Origin: Desmodesmus armatus
Lineage: Eukaryota > Chlorophyta > Chlorophyceae > Sphaeropleales > Scenedesmaceae
Direction of reading: 5' to 3'
NCBI GenBank assembly: GCA_007449985.2
Contig: VIIQ02000788.1
Span: 1 to 64,000 of the forward strand
Length of the DNA stretch: 64,000 nucleotides
The translations under genes were made by a program, and so were the position numbers. This document shows, piece after piece, positions 26,431-37,957 of this stretch. Numbering within the stretch: the first letter of the stretch is position 1; every line of letters starts with the position of its first letter. Under the pieces are notes generated by a model that saw nothing but the letters and a program-made list of their open reading frames with translations, was not told where the DNA came from and made no database searches.

Positions 26431-26908
26431 CACCATTCATCTTGTTTGGCAGTGCCGGCGAAATGCCCTCTCACCCTCAACCCCCAAGCTGGAAGAATAT
26501 GCCCCGCCATGCATCACATCACATCACCTTGAACACCTCACGAAGCAGCAGCAGGCCCTTTCTTGCAGCAGTTCCCCTAGGCACCACTGCTACAGAACCT
26601 GTGCTGAAATCCCCAATCCACGCGACCCACACCATGCAACCCACTTGTTCAAGCGACGTGACAGTACTGTCAAGTCAGCTCTGTGGGAGCATAATCATGC
26701 TGAAACAGCACCGTGGCTCAAGCATACCCTCGTGCAGCAGCTGCATCCCCTTGCCTCCGCTCCCAAAGCAACACACCTGTTGGATATTCCCCAGCGGTTG
26801 CAGCCCTCCTACCACAGTGCCCTCAAGCAGAACCATTTGGCACTGCCACCAGCATGCCCACCCACGCTTGCATCGCATCGCCACAACAACAAGGGCTCAC
26901 CAAATGCT

Positions 26909-29900
26909 TTATGCTTGCACCACTGCTGCTGCCAGCTGCGGTGGCTGGCAGTCCAGCAGCTGCTGGGTGTCATCATCATCCCTGACAGCAAGCGCTGCTG
27001 CTGCAGCCACAGCACTGTGTACTGTCGCCGCAGCGTCACAGCTGCTGCTGAGCTTCCTGCTCTTCTGCAGGCTGCTGCTGCTGGTGTGACTGTCCACCAC
27101 AGCTGCCCCAGCATCTGCGGAACCAACTGCTTCAGCCCCTGAGGGCTGCTGCTGGCCGTTTGGGACAGCAGGGTTGTCGCTGCCGCCACTGCTGCCATCC
27201 CCCGCCTGCTGCTTTCCCACAAGGCTGCTGCTGCCGCCGTTCCGGCTGCGCCCGCCGCTCCGTCTGCTCTTGCCCGCACCAGCCAAGCTGCTGCTGCTGC
27301 CACTGCTGCCGCGCTGCTGGCCGAGCAGCACCTGTGCATCATCATCTGCCGCTGCTGCGCTGCCTGCGTTGGACGAACCATCCAACAACAGCTCCTGCTG
27401 CTGCTGGCGTTGCCGCTGCCGCTGCAGCAGCCCCTGAGTGCCTGGCATCCCCAACAGCGGCTTTTGCCGGCCTCCCTCCTGTACCCACCGCTGCCACAGC
27501 CCGTGGTACAGGTCCTCTAACTGAGACACAAACGGCGCCGCATCACAGAGCTGCGAGGCAAGCATGTCCTGCCGCAGCTTGCCGCGCAGCGCCTGCAGCG
27601 CGGGGATGTTGGACGCGTGCCGGATTGCGAGCTGCACGTACTGCTCCGCGTCCTGCGCTACCCATTGATCGTCCAGGCCGATTGCGGTCAGCAGGGACAC
27701 TGAGACGTTATGCGCGTGGCAGTGGCCGCCCAGGGTAATCACTGGGACACCCATGAACAGCGACTCCGTAGTCGTGGTGGTGCCTGCGGGTCACACATAT
27801 ATACATTTCAACACTATGGGAAGGACGATGTTCGTGCTGCCCTGGCCGGTCTGCCCAGACTACATCCAGCGGCTGGGACTTGTGTAAAAGTGCAAAAGTG
27901 GAACTAAGAACAAAACAGTTGCGGTAACAGCATTTGGCGCGGCAAAGCGTGCGACCCGTAAAGGGAGTCAGGGCTCGTGGGGCTCATGATACATGACATG
28001 GAACGACAGTCAGCGCAAGGCATGCGGCTACCTGAGTTGGCAGGCTACCGAGCTGCACCCACCTGAGTAAGGGAAGGTGTCCAAGCTGATGTCCATCAAG
28101 CTGTAGACGCTCAGGTGGTCCTGCAACAGCGGACATTAGAGAGCACGGTGGGCGCAGATGAGCGTGTCAAAAGCGACGCCAGGCGAAACTGCAGCGAAGC
28201 ATCTGAAAATTCTGTGCGCATGCCCTCAAATGCACTAGGGGCATAGGAAGTGCAACAGCTCCCCATGTCCTGTAGTCAAAAGAGTCTTTGCGACAGACGC
28301 AAGAGCAACAATTTTCCTCAACGTCTGGGCGCTGCAAGTTTTGTCCCACAGCTGAAGCAGCAGCAGCCCCAGTTGCAGAAGCAAACACTCCCCCCCCCCC
28401 CCTCCCCCACCTGCGTTGATGCTGTGAGCGGCAGCAGGTCAAACCTCCAGGATGCCACACCGGCTGCCTCCAGCTGCGCAGCAATGTGCTGCCGTGCAGT
28501 CGAGCAGGAGAAGGGCTTGGCCTTCAGCACCAGCCGACTGGTAGGTATGCTGCAGGAGAGAAGAGCCAAGACAAGTGCATAACAACACAGCATGTAAGAA
28601 AGGGGGGTGGGAAATTGGGATGGTGGCTGCACGTGTCAGAGAGGGTGCCCTCATCTGGAGGCACGCTGAGCCCAGCCGATGGCTGCTGTAGATGCCACGG
28701 CGGCTGTTGGCAGGGCAGTGAATGCCGCCAGTTAGGTGTGCACCAGAGGGCTGTCAAAATGCACTGGGCAGTGCAGTGGCTGATAGCAAGTGCGCATGCC
28801 TGTCCGCAAAAAACACTGTGATGCAGGGAAGACCAGTGACATGTGGTGCCCCAAAGCTGACGAAGACGATGCATCGACCTTGCCAACCACACTTGCGTCA
28901 GCCATCAATATCTCCAAAGCCTGATGGACCCTTCACCCTACACCATCACTTTCATGCTTGCAAGAAGCACCTGTGCCATACGTCAGCATCACCATGTTTG
29001 CAAGTGAGCGTCCTACCTGTGCAGGATGCGGGCCCAGAGGCTCAGCACAGTGGGTGTGATCTTGGCCAGGTTGTTGAAGCTGCCAAAGGTCACAAAGCCG
29101 TTCAGAGCTGCAGGCAGGGGCGCCACTGCAGGCGGGTCTGGTGCTGGGGTGTAGCACAGGAAGCTGCCGGGCAGCCGAACCAGCTCCTCAGCGAAGGTCT
29201 GCAGCAACAATGGCAGCACAGGAACAGCACGACAGTGAGGGCACAAAGATCGTTATGGGAAAGCAAGTATTACTGTATAGTATGGATGGCCAGGCGCAGG
29301 CGTTTGTACACAGGCAGTAGCACAGCGGCCACTGGGTGAGTGTAACCTTGCATGCCAGCCCACCTGCTGAGTGTCCTCCGGGTCGCAGATGGCATCAGTG
29401 ATGCGGTAGTCGACAGCAGACAGGCCGGTGCTGTTGGGGTAGCCGATCCAGGTAACCTGCACAGGCGCTGCACGCATGGCACACACACCCAGCCGGTTGT
29501 TTGCCGTGTGACCTGCAGGATGAACAGGAGGGCAGGCAGACACACAGGCAGTCAGGGCGTGAGGCAGACACCAGCAAGGATTAACATCACTGCAGTCCAG
29601 CGAGGACCTGCTGGAAACTGTTGGCTGCCAACTGTACCTGATGAGTACAGTGATAGGGTGCATCAAGCAAGGCTGTTTGTGAGGCACGCGCCAGGCTGTG
29701 CATGTTGCTGCGACTCTGGCAGGTAGATGAGGGCAGGCCTTCAACTGGAAGGAGCAGCACCGTACGTTGCATGTGTGGGACCTGTCTGACCCGCGGCCCC
29801 TGTCTGGCCCGCACCCCCTGCCTAGTAAGTAAGTAACTACGCCTATGGTGAACCACTGGCGTAAAGTCAAGGCTGAGAGGGGTGTGCATGTCTAGCATGC

Positions 29901-32900
29901 TAGACTACCACACACCATGCTAGACTACCACACACCCCACCTGACCCCTCCAGCCCCCCCCCCCTGCCTACCTGTCAGCTCCACCAGGATGTCGATCTCG
30001 TCATGCCGGATCTGCTGCGCCAGCGCTGACTCCGGCAGACGCCCCACATCCCGCCACACACCACCAGCAGCAAGCACCTGCACAGACACAGACGGCAGAA
30101 CCAACGACAGGACGTTGGCGACTGACAGCATTGCAATTGGAATGGCGTGATTTTACCCACCCACCGCAAGCCATGCAGCACCTCAAAGGGTCGTCAATGG
30201 CCTGCGTACATTACTTGTTGTGTGGGCCACTCAACCACAGTCCCTGGGCCACACAGCCACAGTCCCTGGGCCACAGGGATTTTCCAGCATTGCTCAGCCC
30301 AAGGTTGAGCTGGGAGATGCGCCTTGGCGCTTCACCCCCGTTCATGGCGAACCATACTCAATACAACCTTGAAAGAAGCTGCCGGCCACACTGAGCTTGC
30401 AGCTGAAAAGTACGCAAGCAAGTGGCACCGCACTCCTCACTCAAACTGCGACCCACCTTTGCCTGCAGGCGCGCAGTCTTGGCATCCGGCTTGCCGACAC
30501 AGCTGTACACAAACAGCTTGACGCGAGAAGCGTTGTGGAAGCTCAGCGGTGCTTCAGCAAAGTACGACACACTGTGAGTGAACATGTCGGGCGACACATA
30601 GCCAACCTGCACGCAACAACGCAGCAGCTTCAGTGAGACTCCCAGAGTAGACAGCCCATATACAAGCTCATCACAGCACAGGAAGGCATGCATGGGCGTC
30701 ACGCAGGAGAGAGCGCACCAATCCATCAAGCCCCCAGCAGTATGATGCAAGCTGTGATCGCTATCAGTGGTGACTGTATAGAGCAGTGGTGGCTGTTGAC
30801 ATGCACAAGGGGTGGTGCCTCCCCACCTCATGCAGCGCAGCCATGGCAAGCAGGGAGAGGACCAAACATGCACGAAGACAGCAGCTGCCCACAAAACCCG
30901 ACAATACAAAACAGGAGTTGCACAAGAGCCCACCCTCACCCGCAGCGGCCGTCCTGGTGTCGTGTTGCGCTGAGCTGGCGTCACCTCTGGCAGCACCTCC
31001 TGTGCAAACTGTGCCTGGAAGGCCGCACCCCACTCCACGTGTGCAGCACACACCGCTGGGTCCTCCCCTGGGTAGATGTAGTTCAGCGCCAGCAGCCGGT
31101 TCTGACCTGCAAGAAGAATTGCGAAGGAGGGGTTCTAACAATTGGAGCGGTGGATACTTTCGCCGCTGGGTGATACTGACAGCATGTAGCATAGTGCGAG
31201 AGAAAAGGCGAAAGAGCTGGATTGGCATACAGCTGAAGAAGAGCAGATGTGCTGTATGGAGAGAAAGAGGAGCGCCAAGCTGGGCACAAGAAGATGGACA
31301 TGCACGCGGCTGCATCTTGTGTACAGCCGCAAACCCAGGCTTGCTGAGGCAGCCCCACTGGTGTGACATGGGCGAGAAAGTGGCTAAGCAAGGAAAGCCG
31401 TCCCCCCGCAGTCAAATTCTGCCAGGTGACTTGCCAGAGGCCCACCACAGAAACACCTTGATGGTGGATGTTGTGTGCCAACCCACCTGCGTTGCGCGAG
31501 TCAGGCACCAGCTGCAAAGCACGCTCGTAGCTGGACAGCGCGTCAGGGATGGCACCCACGTCACGCTGCAGCACGCCCAGGTTGTTGTGAGCCTCTGCAC
31601 AACACAACACAACACAACACAGCACAGCACAGCAGGAATCAGCACAGCACGGCCATATTGATCTTGGCTTGCACGCTGCTTGCTTCGTTGCAACTACACT
31701 TGCTCTGGAGTGCTCGTTCAAAGAGCAGCCTGAGGAAGAGGTCAAGGGTGCAGGCCTACATGCGTTCCCTACCTGCATATGTGGGGCATGCTGAGATGGC
31801 CGCCTGCAGCAGGGACAGCGCCTCGCCTGCCTTGCCCTGACTGGTCAACACCACAGCCAGGTTGTTCAGGCTCTGCAGCACACAGCAGCAGCACAGGGCA
31901 CCCGTCGAACCTCCAAGCATGCCAAGGCACTGCATGTTCAGCAACGCGCACGGCTTGCGGCGGCCACAGTCAGCGCCCACCTTGAAAATGGAAAGGCTAG
32001 ACAGGCCGGATAGGGTGAAAGCAGTGACAAGGTGCAAGAGGCGAGCCTCCACCGCTGACACCCCACTGTGTGGCTCCTAGCCCTAGTGAAGGCCCCACAC
32101 AGCGCAAGCCGCTAAGCTCGGTAGAACCCCGCAAGCCTGCATGTCATGCTACGCAGCGTCCCTGTGTGTCTGCAACCACCAAATACTCACTGTCTGCTAC
32201 CACCAAAAGGCAGACACGGTCTATGCAGAGGGCAACAAGCATGGCTGGCGCAAAGTGCGGAGCCGGCGTATGCAACGATCCCCGCACCTGCGGAAAGTTG
32301 GGCCGTATGTTGAGTGCAGCCATGTAGCACTCCGCTGCCCGCTCCAAATTGTCCGCCTCCTTATGCAGCACTCCCAAGTTGTTCCAGGCTTCCGCACAGT
32401 TGGGTTGAAGTGTGTGGTAAGCTCATAGCAGAACAGCGCACGCTCCGTCTGGCCATCCTCAGCACACGCAACACCCAGGTTGTAAAGGGCGTCGGCGTGG
32501 CGGGGCATGAGGGCCAGCGCGCGTTCGTAGCATGAGATGCCTGCCTTCAACTGGCCGCGCACTTTAAGGGTCGTGCCCAGGTCTGTCAACGCCACGGCAA
32601 GGTTGTTGCGCACGATGGGGTAGTTGGGAGCAACCTGCAGGCACAAAAAGACGATGTGAGCACCTTGTTGGCCGGCAAGGCTAGAGGCAAGAAAGGCACC
32701 CCACGACCATTGTGTCCCGCTCCACTGCTGGCTCAACCCTCATCAACTTTATGCTGCTGCTGCTCTGCTGAGCTGTTGGCGCACATTCAATGCCCACCAG
32801 CATGTGGGCTGGTCAGACTGACACCTCAGCGAGTCACGGCTGGCATGTGCCCCTGCACTTTGAATCGGCAATGCCAGGCGATGCTCAATTGCCATGGTGG

Positions 32901-35900
32901 GATCAATGTGGTCAACGCGGCAAAGCAGTGCGTTCGTAGTGCTTACCGCCAGTGCATCTTCATAGGCAGCCACTGCCTCCTCCAGCCTGTCCAGCTCCCG
33001 GTACACAACACCACTGTTGCAGAGAGCCTGCGTGAAGTGCGCCGATGCACAGCGACAGAGCAAACAAGCACAGTGCAAAGTTTGCAAGCACTGCCATTAC
33101 TCAGGAGTACTGCTGCAGGTAGCCAGTAATCACATGGATCGGCCAAGTTGCGCAACCCACAAGAATGCCAGGGCCTTGTGAACACCTAACGCTCAACCTC
33201 ATGTTGTGAGCAGTTGTAGCACAGGCCCTAACCTAGGGCAGACTGTCATGCACATCACAGGGAGCAAGACGGCAAGCCGTGTCTTAGCAGGAAGGGTACA
33301 TGAGAGCCACCTCACGACAACCCTAGAAGGACAGCCGGGCAATGGCGATGACACAGTATCAGCACAGAACAGCATCTATCTCTGCAAGGCGTTACATGCT
33401 AGGTGAGGACAAAAGTGTGTGTGCGTGCTGCTCCCACACCTGTGCATGGTGTGGTGCCAGCGCGAGGGTCTCCTTGTAGTGCTGCAGGGCATCCAACCAC
33501 CTGCGCCCCTCACTGGCAAGCACCCCCAGGTTGTAGTGGGCGCTGGGGTAGGTGGGGCACAGCGCCAACGCCTGTCTGTACAGCAGCTCGCACTCGCTCG
33601 AACGGCCTGTGGAAGCACACACGAGCGGCAGGATGCGGATATGAGGGTGTTGCGCTGATGCCGGCGCAGCGCATGCACCATTTGGTGCTGTATGCAGCTT
33701 GAACTGAAACATGCGCAACAGGGAGCACATGTGTGAATGTAGTGAGCAGATGACAAAGTGGTGGCAGCAGCCGAGACACAGTGCAGACACCATCCTGCTG
33801 CTGCGACAGCTACTGGGAATGCTGTGCGCCCAGCCCCCAACACCTCCAATATGCCATGCGAGACCACACACCTGCGTTCTTGGCTCGAGTGCCCAAGTCA
33901 GTGAGAACAACAGCCAGCGCCTCCTTGACAGTAGCCAAAGGCACTGCACCAGCACCCACAGCTGCCTGAACCCCACATGCGCTGCCAGGCCGGCTGGCCG
34001 CCGGACTGCCACCGCTGCCCTCCACAATACTGCTGCTCGTGCTCATGTCCGACAGCGCGCTGCCGTCGTTTGACGCCTGCGTCTGCAGCTGCAGCGGACC
34101 CGGCGTGCTGCCCTCTGTTGCATCTGTGCTGCTGGTGTCAGCACCGCTACCTGCTGAAACCTCAGCACCTGCATCTACTGCTGCTGCTGCAGGAGCGCCT
34201 GCAGGGCCCTGGCCGCTGCTGTTTGAGCTGCGGCCGCTGCCGCCGCTGCTGGTGGTGCTGGACGCTGCTGCTGCTGCTGCTGCCTCTGCGGTCTGCAGTG
34301 CCAGCTGCAGCGCTGACCTGGCTTCGTCCAGCATCCCACGGGCCTTGTACAGGCCTGCAACTGCCATGAGTGTTGGCAGGTGATCGGGGCAGCGCGTGAG
34401 GCTGGACATGTAGCTGGTGAAGGCGCCTGCAGCAGGACACAGCGAGGGCATGCGGGGAAGTGTGAGAACTTTCGTGATTACAGTACAGTACAGTACAGTA
34501 CAGTACAGTAATTGGGGACAGAGTCCCAACCTCGGCACTTGCCAGCGAGCCAGGGGCTCATGAGGGTGCCCCGAAGGGCCTGTAGTACCCCAGTTTCTCA
34601 GGTCAGGTGTGAGGGCGATCGAGATCACCCAGCAAGCCAGCCGTCAATTCCAGTAGCATTTTTTCCCATGGTGTGCCTAGCACCACCCGGTTCGAGCGGC
34701 AGCTGTTCCCGGACGCACTGTGGTGCTGCCGCACCCTCGCAGCAGACATGGATCGAACCCAAGACCTATCTGATGATAGGAACTTGACTTGACCACTCTA
34801 CTACGGGAGCAGTTTAGAGTCATACTCAGGACTTATAGTCATACTCATGACTTAGAGTCATACTCAGGATTACATCAACGTAAGTTAGAGTACTTGCACA
34901 CGACGACACCACCGCCACACCACTGCCTGCAACAGGCGGCCCGCCATGATGTGCAGGCAAGGCACGTCCGTGCTTGCATACAATGACCAATGGCTGAGGA
35001 ATAGGCTCCCCCCTCCCTGGCTGGGAGCCGACTAAAGACTATCAGTGCATTTGTGCAACACTGCCAAAAAGGACAGCACTACAGTGGCTGGTGGCCTCTA
35101 CTTGCCTGGGATGTTGCCAGCTGCCTCCAGTGCACGCCCGCGCAGCAGCAGCAGGTCCACATTCCAGGGGTCTGTCGCCAGCGCTGCCTGCGCCCAGGCG
35201 GACGCATCTGCCGGCTTGCCACATTTCAGCAGCACCTCTGCTAGCCTCTTGCACTTCTCCTGATCTAGATCAGCAGGGACTGCTGGCATCGGCTGCGGCT
35301 GCTGCTGTCCTGCACCTTGCTGCTGTGCTGAGGCGGGGGGCAGCAGCAGGGAGGATGGGGTGTCAGCACCAGCTGCAACAGGGGTGGCGCTGGGAGCTGC
35401 CATGGGCATGGGGAACCCGTAGCGCTGCTGCGGCTGTGGCACCTGGTGCTGCAGCTGGGGTTGCTGCTGCATGAGCGGGCCCTGGGGGAGCTGCTGCTGC
35501 GATTGCTGCCTCTGCGGCGAGGGGGACTGCCGCTGCTGATGGCTGTGGTGGTGATGTTGGTGGTGCTGGTGGTGAGAGGTGCTGTTGTGCGCAGATGCAG
35601 TGACTGCTATGTAGCCCCTATCCAGGAGGTGCTTGTGAGAGCTGCTGCTGCTGAAGCCCTTTCCTGCAGCTGGCTGTGCTGGCACTGCCTGCAGGGGCTG
35701 CTGGTGGCGGTGCCACCTGTTCTGCTTTGGCTGCTGCGGAGGTTGTGGCTGGGGTTGCTGGTTGTGCTGCCGCTGCTGACTGCTGGATCCTGGTTGCCCT
35801 GCTGCAGGGCGTGGGGGCGTGCTGCTGGTGCTGCTACCTCGCTTGGGGTCTGTGTGCTGTGCCGAGCCCCGCTTTGAGTGCTGATCATACTCAGTCTTGC

Positions 35901-35916
35901 TGCCATGGCCGTGCAT
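26909..35916 (-). CDS. SPY: SPINDLY-type protein O-fucosyltransferase (TPR + GT41)
   Basis: Fifteen exons on the minus strand: 35916-35106, 34426-33872, 33606-33440, 33027-32947, 32634-32288, 31872-31773, 31594-31487, 31106-30940, 30606-30457, 30077-29972, 29512-29364, 29198-29017, 28549-28411, 28120-28063, 27783-26909. Order: Gln/His-rich N-terminus (to ~210); TPR repeats (~215-735), broken by a ~110-residue Ala/Ser/Gly insert; GT41 catalytic region (~735-1100) with [49 protein letters not shown] and [10 protein letters not shown] (Lys ~984 aligns with a lysine needed in Arabidopsis SPY); and a ~190-residue low-complexity tail. About 1,331 residues, against 914 in Arabidopsis. Plant SPY uses GDP-fucose to O-fucosylate nuclear and cytosolic proteins such as DELLAs; DELLA partners are not expected in algae. 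Exon 32634-32288 lacks one base near 32,403, breaking the frame inside a TPR. The start may lie further upstream, because the frame stays open to an acceptor at 36016. Confidence 0.95.
34480..34810 (-). mobile_element. tRNA-derived SINE-like element with (TACTG)n tail
   Basis: Read on the minus strand, a tRNA-like head begins at 34,810 (GCTCCCGTAGTAGAGTGG), with an A-box-like block at 34,803-34,793 and a B box (GGTTCGATCC) at 34,759-34,750. The acceptor stem does not close, so it is not a functional tRNA. A ~235-bp body follows, ending in six copies of a 5-bp repeat (TACTG on the minus strand, 34,510-34,480). Head, body and simple-repeat tail in that order are typical of SINEs. It sits in the SPY intron between 34427 and 35105. 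Related body sequence recurs at 63,430-63,780. Target-site duplications were not found with confidence. Confidence 0.62.
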
Positions 35917-36660
35917 GCGCGGCAACAGCTGCCGCAGGCGGCTGACTGGTTTGCTGTGAGTGTTGTCAGAGCCAGACCGGCTGGCGGGCCGCTTTGGGAG
36001 GGCTGTTGCTGGTGCCTACAGCACAGGCAGGATCACACAAGGTGACAGGAGGCCCTGAACGCCTTTGTGAAGGTGTCTGAGGGGCTACACAAGTTCATCA
36101 GCTGCTGCACTGACGTAGTTGCAGATGCCAACTGCAGTGTCCAGGCCAGCAGCAGTCAGTGCTTGGGAGAAGGCGTGTCAGCCCCTATCAAGAGCGTGCA
36201 ACAACTCAAACACTACTATGCTGCAGGTACTATTCTGATGGATGCCACTGGAAGGAAAGGACGGCCTGTGGGACAAGCAGCGCTCTTGTTGGTGAAAGCT
36301 TTCGCCCTGATGACCCATCCGCACCTCAGCACCTGCGTCCGCCTGCTGCTGGATTGTCATACGTTGAAGCTGGATACGTCCGTGCTTCGGCAGATATGCT
36401 GTATGGTGTCAAGGCCTCTGTTCGGCTTGCCAAACAGCCCTACATCCAGAGCGGATCACAAATACTCAACAAACCAGCAAACAAGACAACCAGGCATGAA
36501 CGGATGCGATGGCAGGTGTCTTGCCCACAACTGAATTTTACCCACCCCACCCCTTCGCCTTCTCCATTCCCTGAGCGCACCTGCCTGCATGTCAGCAGTA
36601 GGCAATGCAGTATCAATCTCCTTGTCTTGTTGATCACGCTTCACGCTGCTCCCGTGTCAA
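35917..36660. promoter_or_regulatory. Divergent promoter region, SPY / MUTS2
   Basis: About 740 bp between the SPY ATG (minus) and the proposed MUTS2 ATG (plus). A splice acceptor (GTGCTGTAG) on the minus strand at 36016 with open SPY frame behind it suggests that the SPY transcript, and perhaps its coding region, begins further upstream here. No TATA box is evident. Confidence 0.5.
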
Positions 36661-37925
36661 ATGCGTCAGCAGCTACAGCTACAGCCACACAGCACAGCCA
36701 CTCCTGCGGGAAGCGGGAGACAAACACCGTTCCACCGGTGCAGTAACAACCAGGGTCGTTTGAGAATACATCCACCCAGTGCTCTGCCGTCTTTCAGCCC
36801 CCAGGTGCCCCAGTGGCCAGGCTGGTGCAGTACTGGCCAGCACCTCACCCGCACAGACCCTTGTGCATCGTACATCACACCAAACGCCGTTGCCAGCAGT
36901 AGCCAATGCAGAAGCAAAAACTACAGACGATGGCAGCACCCAAAACAGCGTGGCAAGCGGTAGCAGGAGCAACACCAGGGCAGCAGCACACCAGAAGTCC
37001 CTCGATGTGCTGGAGTGGCGATCAGTCTGTCGCCAGGTGCGCTGGCAAGGCCTTCGCTCACAACACCTCACCTTCCCTCGCTCAGGCCTGTTGCTCAATC
37101 CCTGGCACAGAGCAATGGACCACTGATTTGGCCTCAGCACACTACGGTAGTCCTGTGCCTGCGGGGTGCAGTCAGGAGTATACATGCAAATCGCACCAGT
37201 TGAGGCATCCAAAGATGTTATTACGTTGCAGGTTGCCTGCTTTTGTGGCACCAGCATGGCATCGGAGCTGCTGCAGGCAGGCCAGCTGCACATAGGCAGC
37301 AGCAGGGCAGAGAGCGAGCTGCTGCTGCAGCAGACGGCGGAAGCCCTACAGGCGCGGCTTGATGTGTCAGGTGGGCTGACTCAACCTGTTGGACCCTGTT
37401 TTGTTTTTTAGACTCTAGGCAAAATCACAAAGTTGTGCGCAACTGCTGCTGCAGTTCAGGGCAGCTCGCCACCGCTTGTGGGTGATGTGCACAGCATTGC
37501 TTCGGTCACCTGAGGACTGTGTTGGAGCAGTTGTTGCAGCAAGTGCGTTGTTGGCCCCTGTCACTGCTTCCAACGGCGACTTGCTTCAGGTCCACTCAAC
37601 CTGTGCTGTGCAATGTGTTGTAACTAACCCCATGATATGACATGTCATCATGCGTGAGCCGTCATGTGCTGCTTGAAGTGACAACTGTCACTTGGCGCAT
37701 CACGTTCACCTGTGCCTTACACAACAGCGACATGCGTGTGGCCTCTGTCACAGTGTACCCAAGTGGCTCATCTCAACAATGAGTAATCCACGTTGTTATT
37801 TGCTGTGGCATGCTGCCAGGTGTGTTTGACCTTCGCCCAGCATTGGAGGCTGCTGCTGCTGGTGGCATCCTCAATGCACGTCAGCTGGAGGGGGTGGCAA
37901 CCAGCATGGAGTCTGCCTTCCAGCT

Positions 37926-37957
<32 letters not shown>

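Larger units (their letters stand above)
22619..26908. other. Convergent intergenic region, no recognised gene
   Basis: About 4.3 kb between the 3' ends of the CRAL-TRIO and SPY genes. It will include both 3' UTRs. Open frames reach 222 codons (minus strand 24246-24914) but lack family motifs, have no consistent splice partners and are matched by overlapping frames on the other strand. Apart from the tandem duplications listed separately I see nothing assignable. Confidence 0.5.

Noticed and set aside
26205..27089. 294-codon plus-strand ORF
   Set aside because: It lies antisense to the SPY last exon and 3' flank, and its length follows from the Ala/Gln/Ser codon bias of the sense strand.
34750..34810. 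Functional tRNA gene
   Set aside because: A and B boxes are present, but the acceptor stem has no 3' partner and the anticodon arm does not form a normal 7-nt loop; treated as the head of a SINE-like element.
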